This document shows positions 1-30,010 of a stretch of 64,000 bases of DNA, one piece after another. Under the pieces are notes generated by a model. It saw only the letters and a list, made by a program, of their open reading frames with translations. It had not been told where the DNA came from and made no database searches. Origin of the DNA: Tubiluchus corallicola. Taxonomy: Eukaryota; Priapulida; Priapulimorpha; Priapulimorphida; Tubiluchidae. The position numbers were made by a program, and so were the translations under genes. The first letter of the stretch is position 1, and every line of letters begins with the position of its first letter. The stretch lies in assembly GCA_030141605.1 (NCBI GenBank), contig JAQGDQ010000823.1, positions 1 through 64,000 on the forward strand. Reading direction: 5' to 3'.

Positions 1-32
1 GAGTGAAAATGTGGATAAATGTACATAACAGA

Positions 33-705
33 ATTAAAATGTGTACTTGCAAACCAAAACCAACCATAAGTCGGCTTAGTTAAAACTACGTTATGATGCT
101 TCATAGAAGAATGCACCAAAAATTTGATAAAATGTCAATTTTTTTGTTTTCTACAAAAGCAAATTCTAAAAATATTGGACTTTTATATTCTAGCATCAAA
201 TTATCAAGAAAATGTTCAAAAAATACTGAAAATATAATTTTATAACCCCGTGCTCACTTCTCTGGCTGGAAACTAGTACTGCAATCGTAAAAAATCTTGT
301 ATGTTCAAACACCAATTGTAGCTCGTAGAAGCAGACATTTTGCTTCGGGGTTTTCTTTCTGAAGTCTAGATCTTCATCAGGAAGAGCCATCTATTGGACT
401 TAAACATAACTTCAACATAACTACGTCCGTAGCAAAGAACATTTGTGCGGTCGCTAAGTGTTTTGCGGAACCACGACAAAAAACAATGGCTAATTTTAAC
501 AGTGATTTTCTCAAGGTTGTTTTTCAGTGCATAGCCTGCACCTCAACTTCAACGTGGATTATCTCAGCTTGGAAATAACATAGAGCGATGAACTTGGTAT
601 CAAAATTATTCCCGTGAAATGGAGATTCAGGATATTTGAATATCTAGAAAAGATTAATTGCCGAGTTATGGACGATTTTGCTCTGCAAGCACACAGATAT
701 AACGG
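33..705. mobile_element. Terminal-inverted-repeat element, about 650-bp family, copy 1
   Basis: Starts TGTGTACTTGCAAACCAAAA and the CATAAGTCGGCTTA motif; ends with the inverted motif and TGCTCTGCAAGCACACAGAT. The same sequence recurs near 12466, 49983, 55885, 58722 and 60420. It has no coding capacity, so it is a MITE. Superfamily not recognised. Confidence 0.75.
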
Positions 706-1027
706 GTAACAAAAATTAAACTAAAGTAAACATGCATATACTTAAAATCAATCTAAACCCTTATTCATTAAACACAGTAATCAATAATATTAATCGAAGA
801 TTTTCCCTCTCCAACTAATCCACCAATTCCTCCTTGTTGTGAATGTTTCATTGTCAAATGGCTTAAATTCATAAGATGTCTTCGTGTAGCCTACATTATT
901 TCCGGAAATTGTGCTTATTTTATCTAATACCGGTATGTGTGAACAGATGGCGCCTCAAGTGACTCGAACTAGTAAATGACTCGCTGATTTGATTAATGGC
1001 GCATCCCCTGCAGAGCTAAGAGATGCT

Positions 1028-1463
1028 TCACGGCTGCATCGTGGTCTGAAAAATCGCCGCTGTTGTCGCATTGTTTAACAGTGTCATTGTTTTCCACAGA
1101 TAACTGCCCATATTCGGCTGTGAATTAGTAACATTTAGACCCAGCCTAGTCCTTGTACAATTGCCAGCATCAGTAATTATTGATTTTCTTCTAATAAAGT
1201 TACCAAAATAAGATCTTTTTTCGGAATTGTGATTTGTATCAGCGCCCTCTTGACTCTGATTCAACTTTTACGACCTGCATCTACATCAGTCTGAGAGTGA
1301 ATGTTGGGACCTTGTTTTTCTGACACTTATCCGCTGGTTCCGGTACTTTTGTGTTGTCCATTTCGCTCCTGCGATGTGATGCTTCAACCAACAAATAATA
1401 ACATAAAAATGCATTTGTGAAAATAAAACAAAGTAATAACAAATGCCAACGTACTCCTTTCAA
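1028..1463 (-). CDS. Candidate two-exon gene for a type II membrane-anchored protein
   Basis: An ATG at 1463 opens a frame of 51 codons ending at 1311. The N-terminus is a strong signal anchor (about residues 7-26, WHLLLLCFIFTNAFLCYYLL), as in Golgi type II enzymes. A 55-nt GT-AG intron (1310-1256) would join it in frame to 1255-1028, giving 126 residues. The second exon holds several possible N-glycosylation sites, including NCT, NVT and NAT. The stem motif PADKC resembles QADKC after the anchor of the sulfotransferase at 23747, so this could be the 5' end of a paralogue whose other exons lie outside the window. The donor (AAG|GTCCCA) is weak, no catalytic motif is visible, and the ORF could be chance. 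Function not recognised. Confidence 0.35.
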
Positions 1464-1990
1464 ATAGAGTCATAGTTGCACAGTAACGGCTCTGCTTTTA
1501 CTAATGGATGCTAATTTGCATTAATCTTAGAACCTATTACAAGCTCCGCAAAGTAAGAAGTATAGTTAACTACTTTAGTTTAACTGGAAGTCAGCCACTG
1601 TAATTAACTGATGCATTAAATTGTCAAAACAATGTAAAAGAACGTTATACTCGGAGATGTGTCGTTTTCTGATAATTAAAGTCAAACTAAATACTTACGA
1701 TAATACAAGCTTCTACAACTTAAAAGCCTACTCACGTTACGGATATTCCTTACTGTAAAGCTTGTTTCTTTTGATTTTTTAACACTTCGTTGTTGGTAGT
1801 ATTTGCATTGCGCGAGACGGAATGACGTTATGAGGACAGCCACGGGGTCACTAATGATTGGTAAACAAACGTTGTTAATGTTGCGTTTTGTTTCTCTCGG
1901 AAGGCTCGTGGGGAAAACAAGAAAACACGACATATCAGTGCACATGGACTAAAACAGAACAATCTAGAGACTACTACGCGCATCGCGTAT

Positions 1991-2006
1991 AGAAAGTTCT
2001 AGAATC
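1991..2006. promoter_or_regulatory. Heat-shock-element-like motif, copy 1
   Basis: AGAAAGTTCTAGAATC fits three alternating GAA/TTC units spaced by two bases, the binding pattern of heat-shock factor. It lies in a 98-base block repeated at 3750-3845. Confidence 0.45.
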
Positions 2007-2318
2007 TACGATTGCTTCTACAAGGTAAAAAGATTGTTCTACTGTACTATAGAATCCCCACAACAGCTAACCAAAGACACTTTCTCTACCTCGTACATTA
2101 TCGTTTGGTTCAGCCAATAGACGCGAAACATGGCAATCTTTACGGCAATGCACGCGTTCGAAATTTGCCAGAAAAAGCAAGTTATTTGATTTATAAGTTT
2201 CTTTTGCTTAATAATAACTATGAATTCTTTGTGTTTAAAAACTTTAATATCTGTTGGGGTTAAGTTATATAGGCCTTTAAAGAAGAATAGATCATCATCA
2301 TCATCATCATCATTGTTA

Positions 2319-2706
2319 GGGGTGAGCATTGACGTTCGAATTCGTTTCGAATGAGTTCTTTTAATTCGAATTCGATTCGAACCTAAAATTACAGATTCGA
2401 ATAATTCAGCACTTCAATCACATAAGTTCTTATTCATTAAAACGATTGAAACGTCATGCAATTAGGATAATTTAGCTGTGATTTTTATGCAAAATTTTAA
2501 AGACATTATTAGTGGTTTTACTGCAGAACAAAATCGAGTAATATCCATAATCTTAGTAAGACCAATTTTTACTGGTGGCTCTAATACTTGTTCGAAAATC
2601 CTTTAGCCTCAATTAGAATTCCAATTACTGAAGTTTGGTTCTATTCGAAATTCGAAAGTCACAAATTCAATTCGATTCGAATTCGCTTTCTGGTACAGAA
2701 TGCTCA
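2319..2706. mobile_element. About 390-bp MITE with TGAGCAT ends, copy 1
   Basis: GGGGTGAGCATTGACG at one end and CAGAATGCTCA at the other; rich in TTCGAA/ATTCGA motifs. Also found at 43251 and 63240. Confidence 0.65.
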
Positions 2707-2712
2707 ACATAG

Positions 2713-3103
2713 TAATTGTTACTATTATTATCGTCGTCATCGTCATCATCATCTTCATCTCATCCTTATCATCATAGTCACCACCATCATTCACATCATC
2801 GTCATCATCATCAGCATCATCATCATCATCGTCATTATCATCACAATCATTGTCATCATTATGACCATCATCATTATCATCATCTTTATCATCACTGTTG
2901 TTGTCGTTGCCGTCATCATCATCATCCTCATCCTTATCATCATAGTCACCACCATCATTCCCATCATCGTCATCATCATCATCGTAATCATCATCATAAC
3001 CATCATCATTATCATCATTGTTATCACCTTTGTTATCATCATTGTCATCGTCATTGTCATGTTCATCGTCATAATCATCATTGTCGTCGTCTTCGTGCTA
3101 AGA
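2713..3103. repeat. CAT/ATC-rich microsatellite
   Basis: About 390 bases of interrupted (CAT)n. All frames stay open and give poly-His, poly-Ile or poly-Met peptides, which are artefacts. Confidence 0.9.
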
Positions 3104-3459
3104 TTGAAATAACTCATTAATTGCCAACGGAACTTACATACTAAAAATTAATCAAAACATAAAAAATAATCAAATTAGTTATAAACAATTAGCGTAAAAG
3201 ATCTAAGTTTGGAAATGCTAAATTTCATTGACAGGTTACAAGGAATGAACTTGTGGACTGTCTTAATCACTGGGGATTGCAGTTGCCTAATTGTCGGCGC
3301 CTACCTTGTAGGCAGAAGTTTCTTAGTTCAAATTCAGTCTGTATTCCAACATTTTCACATTTCTACCTTTGGCCTGCGCAACCTTAGCTAATACGAGTCT
3401 GTGTGAGCCAAAGTGTGGTATAACATATGTGAGCGAGAAAAGGTAACATAATACACTCA

Positions 3460-4250
3460 TATGTCAGTTTGCTGGACAAAAGCGGGGAGACGACGGTCCG
3501 AATTTGCCAACTGTCCGTATTTACTGATACTAAGCTGTTGTGTTTCTTTCTCTCGGACGGCTCGTAGAGAAAACAAGAAAACATGTTGTCTAATTAAACA
3601 GGTTTATTGTGTGACAATTCCCCATCACAAAGGAACGCAAATATGTACAGTCAAGTGATAGGAAAATAGCATACGATAATCTGAGAATCTGAGAATAAAC
3701 TCGAGCAGCCAGCTCCGCCTTATATATCAATACTATATATATATATGACAACACCAGAACAATCTAGAAACTACTACGCGCATCGCGTATAGAAAGTTCT
3801 AGAATCTACGATTGCTTCTACAAGGTAAAAAGATTGGTTCTACTATATAGAACATTCTACAATTTTCTATTCAATTCTAATGGATCTCCACAATATAAGC
3901 TAATACAGTAGGCGCCGTGTATTAGACTCACTTTAATGTAGAAGCAATCGCCTAGTTGTCTCAAAAACGTCTAGTACGGGCAACTACTACGCAAGTGTAT
4001 ATAAAAACTATCAGCAATTGACTCAACTAATTCCCCATAATTCGATTCTATATTTTTATACATTTTAGCAGTTCACATTCTGTCTGATATAAGTAAAAAC
4101 GAGGTCCGACAAACCGAGATATTGTTACACAAATTTATACCGCTCCGCTAATTACAATTATTAGCATTCTGTGGCGTCTAACAACAATTAAATAAACACA
4201 CCAGCATTCTAATTAAAATTTAAACAAATCACAATAAAACCCAGTGAATT
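3460..4250. mobile_element. LTR-like repeat with TATA-rich segment
   Basis: CAGTTTGCTGGACAAAAGC, TCTCAAAAACGTCTAGTA and GGTCCG(G/A)CAAAC are shared with 45030-45595. It ends AATAAAACCCAGTG. A TATATATA tract at 3721-3746 precedes a heat-shock-element-like block. Interpreted as a solo LTR or LTR-like relic; not proven. Confidence 0.45.
3791..3806. promoter_or_regulatory. Heat-shock-element-like motif, copy 2
   Basis: Identical AGAAAGTTCTAGAATC inside the duplicated block, 45 bases after a TATATATA tract in an LTR-like repeat. Confidence 0.45.
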
Positions 4251-4720
4251 TAAACCAGATCCTCTACACAACATGAAATTAACGAATTTATTTCGAAAAG
4301 GCTAAAATGAACAAGCAAATCTTGAGTTTCGTTAATTCAAGCAAAACCGGACACAATGTTAAATAGTAGGTCAAAACAATCCACTCTTTAAAATATTAAA
4401 ACGAAACATACTATTTTTACAGAAATGACTTACGTGAAAGAATTATTACTATACAAATACAATTTCACGTTTGCGCCACTAGTTCTTCACTGTTACATGC
4501 ATTTCGCCATTTGCTAGTTAGACAGTCACTAGCGGCTGCATTTCGGAAACGCATTACACAAAAAACAGGTGCTGTACCTCTCAGTTGAGATGTGTTAGTT
4601 TGCGACGAACTACACACGTTTGACAGCTCTTGCGACGAACTACACACGTTTGACAGCTCATGCGTGAGCACAGCGGTAAATTTGAAATTGGAATTTTTAT
4701 CTTAAAACTTGCCTAGTTTT

Positions 4721-5222
4721 CAGAAATTAGTGGGGGTGCTGCAAAATTAAACTTTTTTTAGCCATTGTTTTAATGCTGTGTAAAACGAAACAATCATACG
4801 TAATTATAATGTTGTAATTTCTAAAGCAAACAAACTAATTTAAACATAACCTTGTTAAATTCCTAAACAAAAAATAATTTTCTCACGAATGGCCTAAATT
4901 ATCACAGTTCAAGAATATGCCGATACACGTCTTTAATATACATGACAACTGACAACACGTACTGCTTTGAGCGACAGTACTCTTTCTACCTAAAGTACAG
5001 CGATTTATCTCAGACGTGTGCGCATGGCCGCATGTACACACCAGCCAAACACCACGTTGGTTGGGCTGTGAAGCAAACTGTCCTTCCATCACGTGCTCCG
5101 GTTCCGCACAAGTGTAAAAAAAGAACTAAAGAAAAAAAAATATTATATTAAATATTATCGATAATAATGAGTGAAAATAGGGGGTGCGCAGTACCACAGT
5201 AATTATACACGAGCCGCCACTG
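4721..5222. mobile_element. hAT-like MITE nested in another repeat
   Basis: Starts CAG and ends GAGCCGCCACTG. Flanks are CTAGTTTT and CTAATTTT, an 8-bp target duplication with one change. The left terminus has lost about 16 bases of the inverted repeat. It splits a copy of the GAGCTGTC/GTGCAACA repeat into 4380-4720 and 5223-5500. Confidence 0.75.
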
Positions 5223-5659
5223 CTAATTTTAATACAACACATTTAATGTCTTGCAGTAGCGCTGTACTTCAATTTTCACTTTCGCAAACACGTGCAACAC
5301 AATGATGGAATATTTTTGCTGTTAAAAATTATGTTCGTTTGTGACGTCATCAATAGTGGTACTCGCCCGCCGTTAATTAAGTTTTTAATCTATTATTTAA
5401 TTAAAAGAAACGCTCTTGCAGTATTAACTGTGTTAAAATGTATACTTTTTATCGGACTTGAAAATGGGGTAGTATATGAAAAATCATCCTGTCTTCCTTT
5501 AAACACCTCAAATTTAGGGCAACAACGCAAATCAACTAGGAGTTTGTTCCATTCACTGGGGTCAGCTGCTGAAAAAGATCTGTCTGCCAAAACGTATGAA
5601 AACGAGAGGAGGCGAGGCGGCGTGAAAAAAACAAGAGAAATGGAAATTTTAGTGTAGCT

Positions 5660-23747
<18,088 letters not shown>

Positions 23748-24084
23748 CACGAATGCCCAAGCCAGAAACTCTGCAAACCACAGAACTTTAGTTCTTCACT
23801 GTAGCTGCCATTAATTGTGTATAGCGACAATGTCTTTGGACAATCGCGCTGCCAACCTTATTTTGCGAGAAAACTAATTTCTGTCATTTGTTAACACAAT
23901 AGCTGTAAGGGATTGTGGCACATTTCACCATTCTTTTGTCTTAAAAGGTTAGGTCAGCTGAGGTCATTGTTCTTAATAAGTTTAAAGTTAAACATAGTCT
24001 ATTTGGTTTTGATTAGATGGTTTTTAAAACTGATACATGAATCCTCGCCGTGCAAATATATGTACAAGCATAGATACAGTAAAT

Positions 24085-24118
24085 ATAAAGTTATATATAT
24101 ATATATATAATATATATA
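24085..24118. repeat. (TA)n tract
   Basis: ATATATATATATATATAATA in the interval between the sulfotransferase 5' end and the EF-hand gene. Confidence 0.8.
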
Positions 24119-24724
24119 CGAACTCTATAACTATATAACTAACATCACTTATAAAAATTAAATACTCAGTGTGTATGAAACTACCTTAAATTTGTATTTA
24201 TGTATGTATATGTACGAACAGTTTGGCTTGCCTGCCGTTAATTAAGTTTTTAATCAAATATTTAATTATCCGAAACGGTTTTGCAGCATTAATCGTGTTA
24301 AAATGTAAACTTTTTATCGAACTCGAAAATGGGGTAGCATATGAAAAATCATCCTGTCTTCCTTTAAGTCGTGATTGAACTGATTAATAAAAGACTACAC
24401 AATTCCAGCTATTATCTCTACAATAAGAGATAGTGCTTATATCGTTAAATCCTACTGCTTATATATTTTATCACAAATACTGGGCCCATTAATCCTTTTA
24501 CTATGGTCGTGTTCTTTTTATTACTAATCGTGTAAATGATCTTGACTGATAACACTTTTTTATTAATTACTTACGTAAAGTATATTCGAAATAAAATGAT
24601 GTTATTAATAAAATAATAATAAAACTGTATTTTTTTATGTTCGCAGTATATTACCAGTGATTTGTTTCCTGACATCCAAGACGATTTATAGACTAACCTT
24701 GGCATGTGAGCACCTCCTCAGGGC

Positions 24725-24886
24725 ATGGCATTTGTAGCCACTCGAACAACTACAGGAGAACGCCAATTTGCGCTCCTCTCTGCTGCTTTAGTGCTGTTCC
24801 GTCAAGTTTTATGTAATTATGTTACCTGTTTGGTTAGCATAGCCTATATATCGTTGGTTGGAAACTTGGGTTATGTGCTGACACAG
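24725..24886 (+). other. Open frame with hydrophobic stretches ending at a good donor
   Basis: ATG at 24725 gives 54 codons with hydrophobic stretches (ALLSAALVLF, LVSIAYISLVGNLGYVL), then CACAG|GTAAGTTT. An in-frame stop sits six codons upstream. It could be a first exon of an unseen plus-strand gene, but no partner exon was found and no family is recognised. Confidence 0.2.
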
Positions 24887-26146
24887 GTAAGTTTCAGTTT
24901 TTTCGTTATCGCTTCGTAAACGTATGAACTGAAAATATTGTGTATATACATACTAAGGCAGCTGTCTGATTTGCTTAGTAATGTAGTTTAGTCTACTGCA
25001 AATGAATGTACAGTAAGATCTACAGTTTATGCTGTTAGTATTCTTGCTGATATGTATGTATGTGAATTAACATTGGCATTGCTTGACTGCATGGTGTTAG
25101 GAAGTGCGGGACCAATTGGAAAGTTGTTATTGGGGCCCTCTACTCTTCAAAAGCTGACGATTTGATGTTTTATGTTACATGTATTATGCCAGTTTCTGCC
25201 AAAAAGTGTTGAGAGCTTGAGATTCAAGCATTAGCCACGATGATGTATCAAAAAATGAAAAGCCGTATGAATGTTTTTTTATTACAAGTAAAGATAGAAA
25301 CAGATTTTTCGGGCATTTTTTATCAGAGAAATTTTCAAAATCGTTTCAAACTCGGTGGTAGCAACTGTTGACCGGTATGTTTTAATCTGTGTCGAGGGTT
25401 TGATTATCATCCACGAATTAGTGAAATTAAAAGCCAATGACTATCTAACTAATGTATATGGGGTTCGCCAATTGTCGTATTTTTAAAACGGTATAATGCC
25501 GACGATAAACTGAAATTACAAAATAAATAAATAAAACGGTCAGCATCCTCCGCTCGAGTATGTGTGAGATGCCCTTTCTTGGCAAAGGACCCAATTTGAA
25601 AAAATCTGTCTAATTGGCTTAAAACCCGCCCTGCTTGACTGACGAGTCTCAAAAAGTGCAAAAATCTGAAACGAGCTGATTCGATGTGAAAGAATGATAA
25701 ATTTACTTGTAATTTTTTACATTTTAATACCAAGTTATTGAACAATATACCATATACCAAATATATATAAATTATTGGACCATTACGACGTAATTGTAAT
25801 CGTCCATCAGATAAAGAGTCTATCGGTACGCCAGGAAGTCACCAAGTCAGCTAGTCAGTCAATTTTGAAAGCCAGCTGGTCCGTCATTTGCACAGTCGGT
25901 CAATCAGTCAGTCGATTAGTTTTGTTAATCAGTTAGTCAGTTACTCAACTGTCCTGGCGTTCTGTCAGGTAGCCAGCCATTAAAGTGACCAACTTGTCAG
26001 TAAGCTATCCATTATCCATTTCACTCAGGCAGTTAAGTAGTTTAGTTACTTCAAGTTCCACATTGTTTAGTTCTTACAGAATGTTCAATCGAACTGTAAA
26101 GAGTAAACCTTTCATTCACGACTGAAAAAGTTACAGTTGTTAAAAG

Positions 26147-26803
26147 ACAAGAAAAGTAGGTTTTCGGAAAATCGTCTTAAAAAATTTTGTTACTTTACAG
26201 CATTTTTATGCATATATCGTACTCACGCTAAAAGGAATTTTTGTTTGTTTTCATTTTAAATGACCCGCGACACTGTTCCGACGGCGCCATTACATGACGT
26301 CACTTACGCAATCTTAAATCAGGTGAAGAAAAGACAATGTTAAATTACGTCCCATACAAAACTTTCCATGCAAATCTATATTACTTGCATTTCGCTTACC
26401 TGCTTTAAAAATTTATGTAACTAGAAATAATAATTTAAAATGTTTTCACCAAATTGGTAAAATGTCACTGATTCACTCTCCAGGGTGCGCCACTCACTAA
26501 CCAAAAAAACGCACTTTTAATTTTATTGACAAGATACAGTAATTTAGAATTTTAATTAGCAACATGTATGCTACGAATGCTCTGATTATTTTTTCAAACT
26601 TTACTCGGTGTTATCTAAACTTATTTCAAACGACCTACCATTAAAATTGCTGCGCCTAATGGTCATCGCGGTAGTTTAAATTTACAAGTTTTATATAGAG
26701 TTACTGCCGTTGCAAGCTCTATAAGCAAAAAGTCAGTATGTAAATGGTATAAAATTTCAAGACGACTTTTAGGATTTATGTAAGTGGAGGGTTTTCTTGT
26801 GCT
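26147..26803 (+). mobile_element. GACAAGAAAAGG-family repeat upstream of the EF-hand gene
   Basis: Runs from AAGACAAGAAAAGTAGGTTT to GTGGAGGGTTTTCTTGTGCT, ending 50 bases before the ATG at 26853. It contains TGACGTCA (CRE-like), so it may supply promoter sequence. Confidence 0.7.
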
Positions 26804-26852
26804 TTAATACGCTCAGATTCGAGATTTATGTGTTGTTTTTGTGTAGGATTAA

Positions 26853-26910
26853 ATGGAGTCAAATTCTGCGTGGGTGGTAGTTGCACTGACAATAGGAATT
26901 CTTTTCGTTG
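26853..26910 (+). CDS. EF-hand protein exon 1: signal peptide
   Basis: ATG at 26853; 19 codons plus one base, with donor GTTG|GTGAGT. Encodes only the hydrophobic leader. A dispersed repeat ends about 50 bases upstream, so the proximal promoter is next to or inside repeat sequence. Confidence 0.75.
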
Positions 26911-29900
26911 GTGAGTTCGAATCAACTTCCAAATAATCTCAACGTTAATGAAGTATGAAACTGTAATAAGTTTTTTACTGGCAGTTTTAATCACTCGTAT
27001 AAAAATTAATGCAAATTCAGCAGAAATTCAAATTTTGCTTTGCAATACGCCATGTCTGAGGCTGCCACGAGGGCTGAATGTGATGACAGCTTTAAAATGT
27101 ATTAACAGATGAGCAGTACTAATCATTTATTTGTTTATGACTTTAATTAACGTCAAGATTATTTTGTTAACAATAGAATAAGCCAATATTTTATTGAAAT
27201 TTTCAAACAAACCAAAAGAAAGCAGATGGATTAAGATGGATTAAGCCTGGAATTGACTTGAGGATTTTTAGATTACAACTCAAACGCTTTGGCCACTAGA
27301 CAGTATGCTTAGTACCTTGTAAAGTCATAATTAAATCTTAAGGTATATCATTGTTTAATCTGATTACATTACCAAATGCAGTGGCGGCTCGTGTTTAGGT
27401 AATGTGGAACTGCAGCACCCCTTATTTTCACTCAGTATTATCGATAATATTCAATATAGTAAATCTTTTTTCTTTAATTTTTTTCTTTACACTTGTACGG
27501 AACCAGAGCACGTGAGGTTAGTACTGTTTGCTTTACAGCCCAGCAACATGGTGTTTGGCTGTTTTGCACATGGTAGAGAAAGTACTGCCGCTCACACAGT
27601 TTGTTGTCAGTTATCACGTGCCTACCGTGAATGAGTCAAGCTTGAAATAATTTAAGCTATTAGTGAGCAAGTGAGCAAAAAATATTTTTTCTTTAGGATT
27701 TTGTTAAGTTCATGTATAAACTGTCATATGTTTGTTTGTTTAAAATTACAATTACAAATGACAACATTAAAATTACATATGTTTGTTTCGTTTTACACAG
27801 TATCAAAACAACAGCTAAAAATTTTCTGAAGCAGCACCCCCACTAGTTATAGCAACGAGCCGCCACTTGCCAATTGTCAGTTCGCTCTCTCCATACTGGG
27901 CTTAATTATCTGCAAATAAATTTAGTGGCTTGTTAAATTGTAGTAATTTTACGCGCATTATATCATCTAACTATATCATTCTACTATGCCATTTCCAGAA
28001 ATAAAAAACACACTCTTTGTGCTTTATTGGATTTGCTTTTGGTTAGCTTGAAACCTTGGTCCGTTGTGGTAGGTCGCTGAACATCTCCAGTCCGATTGAA
28101 AATATGCTTGCTTGCCTGCTTGAATATATTTGCTATATTTATGATTAAATTTTCCTTTTTTTAAACTGTCACATTTAAAATTTTATTACAGTTTTTTGCT
28201 TACTTTTCATTTATTAGCTGCATTTATTAATTGACTGCATTGCTTCCTTTTTGTGTATGTTTGTCACATTATGATTACTGATTGCTTTTGTTCATTTACT
28301 ACATTTCAGATTTACTGCACAAATTTTCTTCCTTTTGTTTATTTGTTGCATTCATGATTTAACTACATTTTAGTTGATTTGCTGCATTCATGACTTAACT
28401 ACATTTTCGTTCCTTCGCTGCATTAATGATTTACCTACATTTTGGTTCATTCGCTGCATTTATGATTTAACCGCATTGCTTGCTTTTTTGTTGTTGTATT
28501 CATGACTTAACTGAATCTTGTTCAGTTGTTGCTTTTAATATTTAACTGCATTATTTGCTTGCTTTTTTCCATTGGTATAATCACAATATAACTGCATTGC
28601 ATTTTGTTTATTTGCTACACTTAAGATCCAACTACATATTATCCACTTAACCATGTACTCTGCAGTCCTTTATAATATTCCTGCGTTATATAGGGGTGGC
28701 TGACTCGATGACTTCCTGGTCTTTCGCCACCCCATCTTTACACACTTTACATAACTTGTTGTAACTGCGCTATAAATATTATATTGGAGATAAATAAACT
28801 TTTTGAATTTGAATTTGAATAAAACTTGCAGAGACTACTTTTATTTTCAGACACTCTTGCTGCTAGAAACAAGAACGATTTCACACCAATTTCTTTGCCC
28901 ACTGATTTCAAGAACTACGATGTGAATGGAGACGGTTGGATCGAAATCCAAGAACTTGCAAAAGTCTCGGAGACGACAATAGAGCAGTCGAGTAAACCAT
29001 TTGAGGCTGCTGACGTCAACAGTAAGTTTTTTCTACTTTCTGTCTTATCGTTTATACAGAGCCGCTTAAGTGACACAAGAAAAAAAATTACTAGTTCACC
29101 CGAGTTAATGAATAATATTGCCTAATGAGGAGATGTCATGAGATTAAAACTCCTTCAGGACCGCACCACTCAAAATAAGACCAATGACTTTTTGCTACTG
29201 TATGAGTACATACATAGCTACATGCACACAACTTAGGTATTGTTCTATTCGGGAGAATCTCGGCTATCCAATCATGCTATTTGTTTAAATATTTATGGGT
29301 GATTTAATTGGACAAAATGAAGAAAACCATGCGCGTTTCGGACACTCTATCTTAGTTTATTGAGTAGCTTAGTCTCTTGTACACTTGCCTGGTCGTACAA
29401 ACTATTTTATTGATCGCCTGCTTGCTACAGACCAAGAGAGAGGCGTCTTCTATACAACGTTCCAGAAAAAACCAACCCAGTATGCTAAGGAGAAATTAAG
29501 ATCGTTTCATTTTTTATCAGAGTGTTGAGTCTATTTCACACAAGTGATACTGTACTTTGTTACAGTACAAACACTGCAGTTACTGAAATGTTTTTTAAAT
29601 TTTTCATCAGAAATCGATTTTAATTCAGGTATACAAAGCATTTGAAATATAATTTTGCAAGAAAATCCATTGTGTGAGGAGTAGAAACAATAATAACCTA
29701 ATCGCTGCTTAGTGAGAGCAGTTTTTCATGAACCCATGCAAAATGCTGCAAACTCTTACGGTCCTGAAGGAGTTAAGGTTAGAACTGTAATTAACTTGCA
29801 ATTATTACGATTGTATTAAGACTGTCTGTGTTCAAGTGTGCTAAATCCTCAATTTAATAAATTTTCTGAATTTTAGTTGATGGATTAATATCTGAAGAGG

Positions 29901-30010
29901 AATTCAATGAAGCTCCATGGGACCTCAGTGGCCATTATGTAAAAGTAAAGAAACACAGAGGAAGAAAAAAGCCACAAGTGGAGCACCAACATCTGTACAA
30001 AGCTCTATAA
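26853..30010 (+). CDS. Small secreted EF-hand calcium-binding protein, three exons, complete
   Basis: Exons 26853-26910, 28851-29021 and 29877-30010 join in phase (363 bases, 120 residues). Residues 1-19 are a signal peptide (MESNSAWVVVALTIGILFV). Two canonical EF loops follow at 43-54 (DVNGDGWIEIQE) and 74-85 (DVNIDGLISEEE), both with Asp at 1, Asn at 3, Asp at 5 and Glu at 12. The linker is 19 residues, shorter than in calmodulin pairs. The tail is basic (VKVKKHRGRKKP), which might bind acidic polymers such as sulfated glycans; this is inference. The role is likely secreted or in the ER lumen. I do not recognise a named orthologue. The start exon is small, but its phase and signal peptide fit exon 2 exactly. 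Confidence 0.85.
27381..27869. mobile_element. hAT-like MITE in the EF-hand gene intron 1
   Basis: Left CAGTGGCGGCTCGTGTTTAG, right AACGAGCCGCCACTTG. Flanks ACCAAATG and CCAATTGT are only partly alike. Confidence 0.75.
28130..28660. repeat. Degenerate TTGCTGCATT/ATGATTTAACTACATTTT repeat
   Basis: About a dozen loose copies of a 35-45-base unit in intron 1 of the EF-hand gene. Confidence 0.65.
28851..29021 (+). CDS. EF-hand protein exon 2: first EF loop
   Basis: Acceptor ttattttcag|AC, donor AACA|GTAAGT. Encodes TLAARNKNDFTPISLPTDF, EF loop 1, and the entering helix of EF-hand 2 up to AADVN. The second loop is interrupted by the intron after its third residue. Confidence 0.9.
29877..30010 (+). 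CDS. EF-hand protein exon 3: second EF loop and basic tail
   Basis: Acceptor tgaattttag|TT. Encodes IDGLISEEEFNEAPWDLSG, then HYVKVKKHRGRKKPQVEHQH and LYKAL, with stop TAA at 30008-30010. Strong acceptor and a continuous phase. Confidence 0.9.

Larger units (their letters stand above)
23831..26140. other. Interval between the divergently transcribed sulfotransferase and EF-hand genes
   Basis: Apart from a fragment of the GTGCTACTGTAAGATATTCA repeat family (24228-24372), a TA tract and the open frame at 24725, I see only AT-rich unique sequence and short GTCAGTCAG-type direct repeats at 25840-26000. The promoters of both flanking genes should lie at its two ends. Confidence 0.5.

Noticed and set aside
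2588-3120. Long poly-His, poly-Ile and poly-Met open frames
   Set aside because: They are translations of a CAT microsatellite in all frames.
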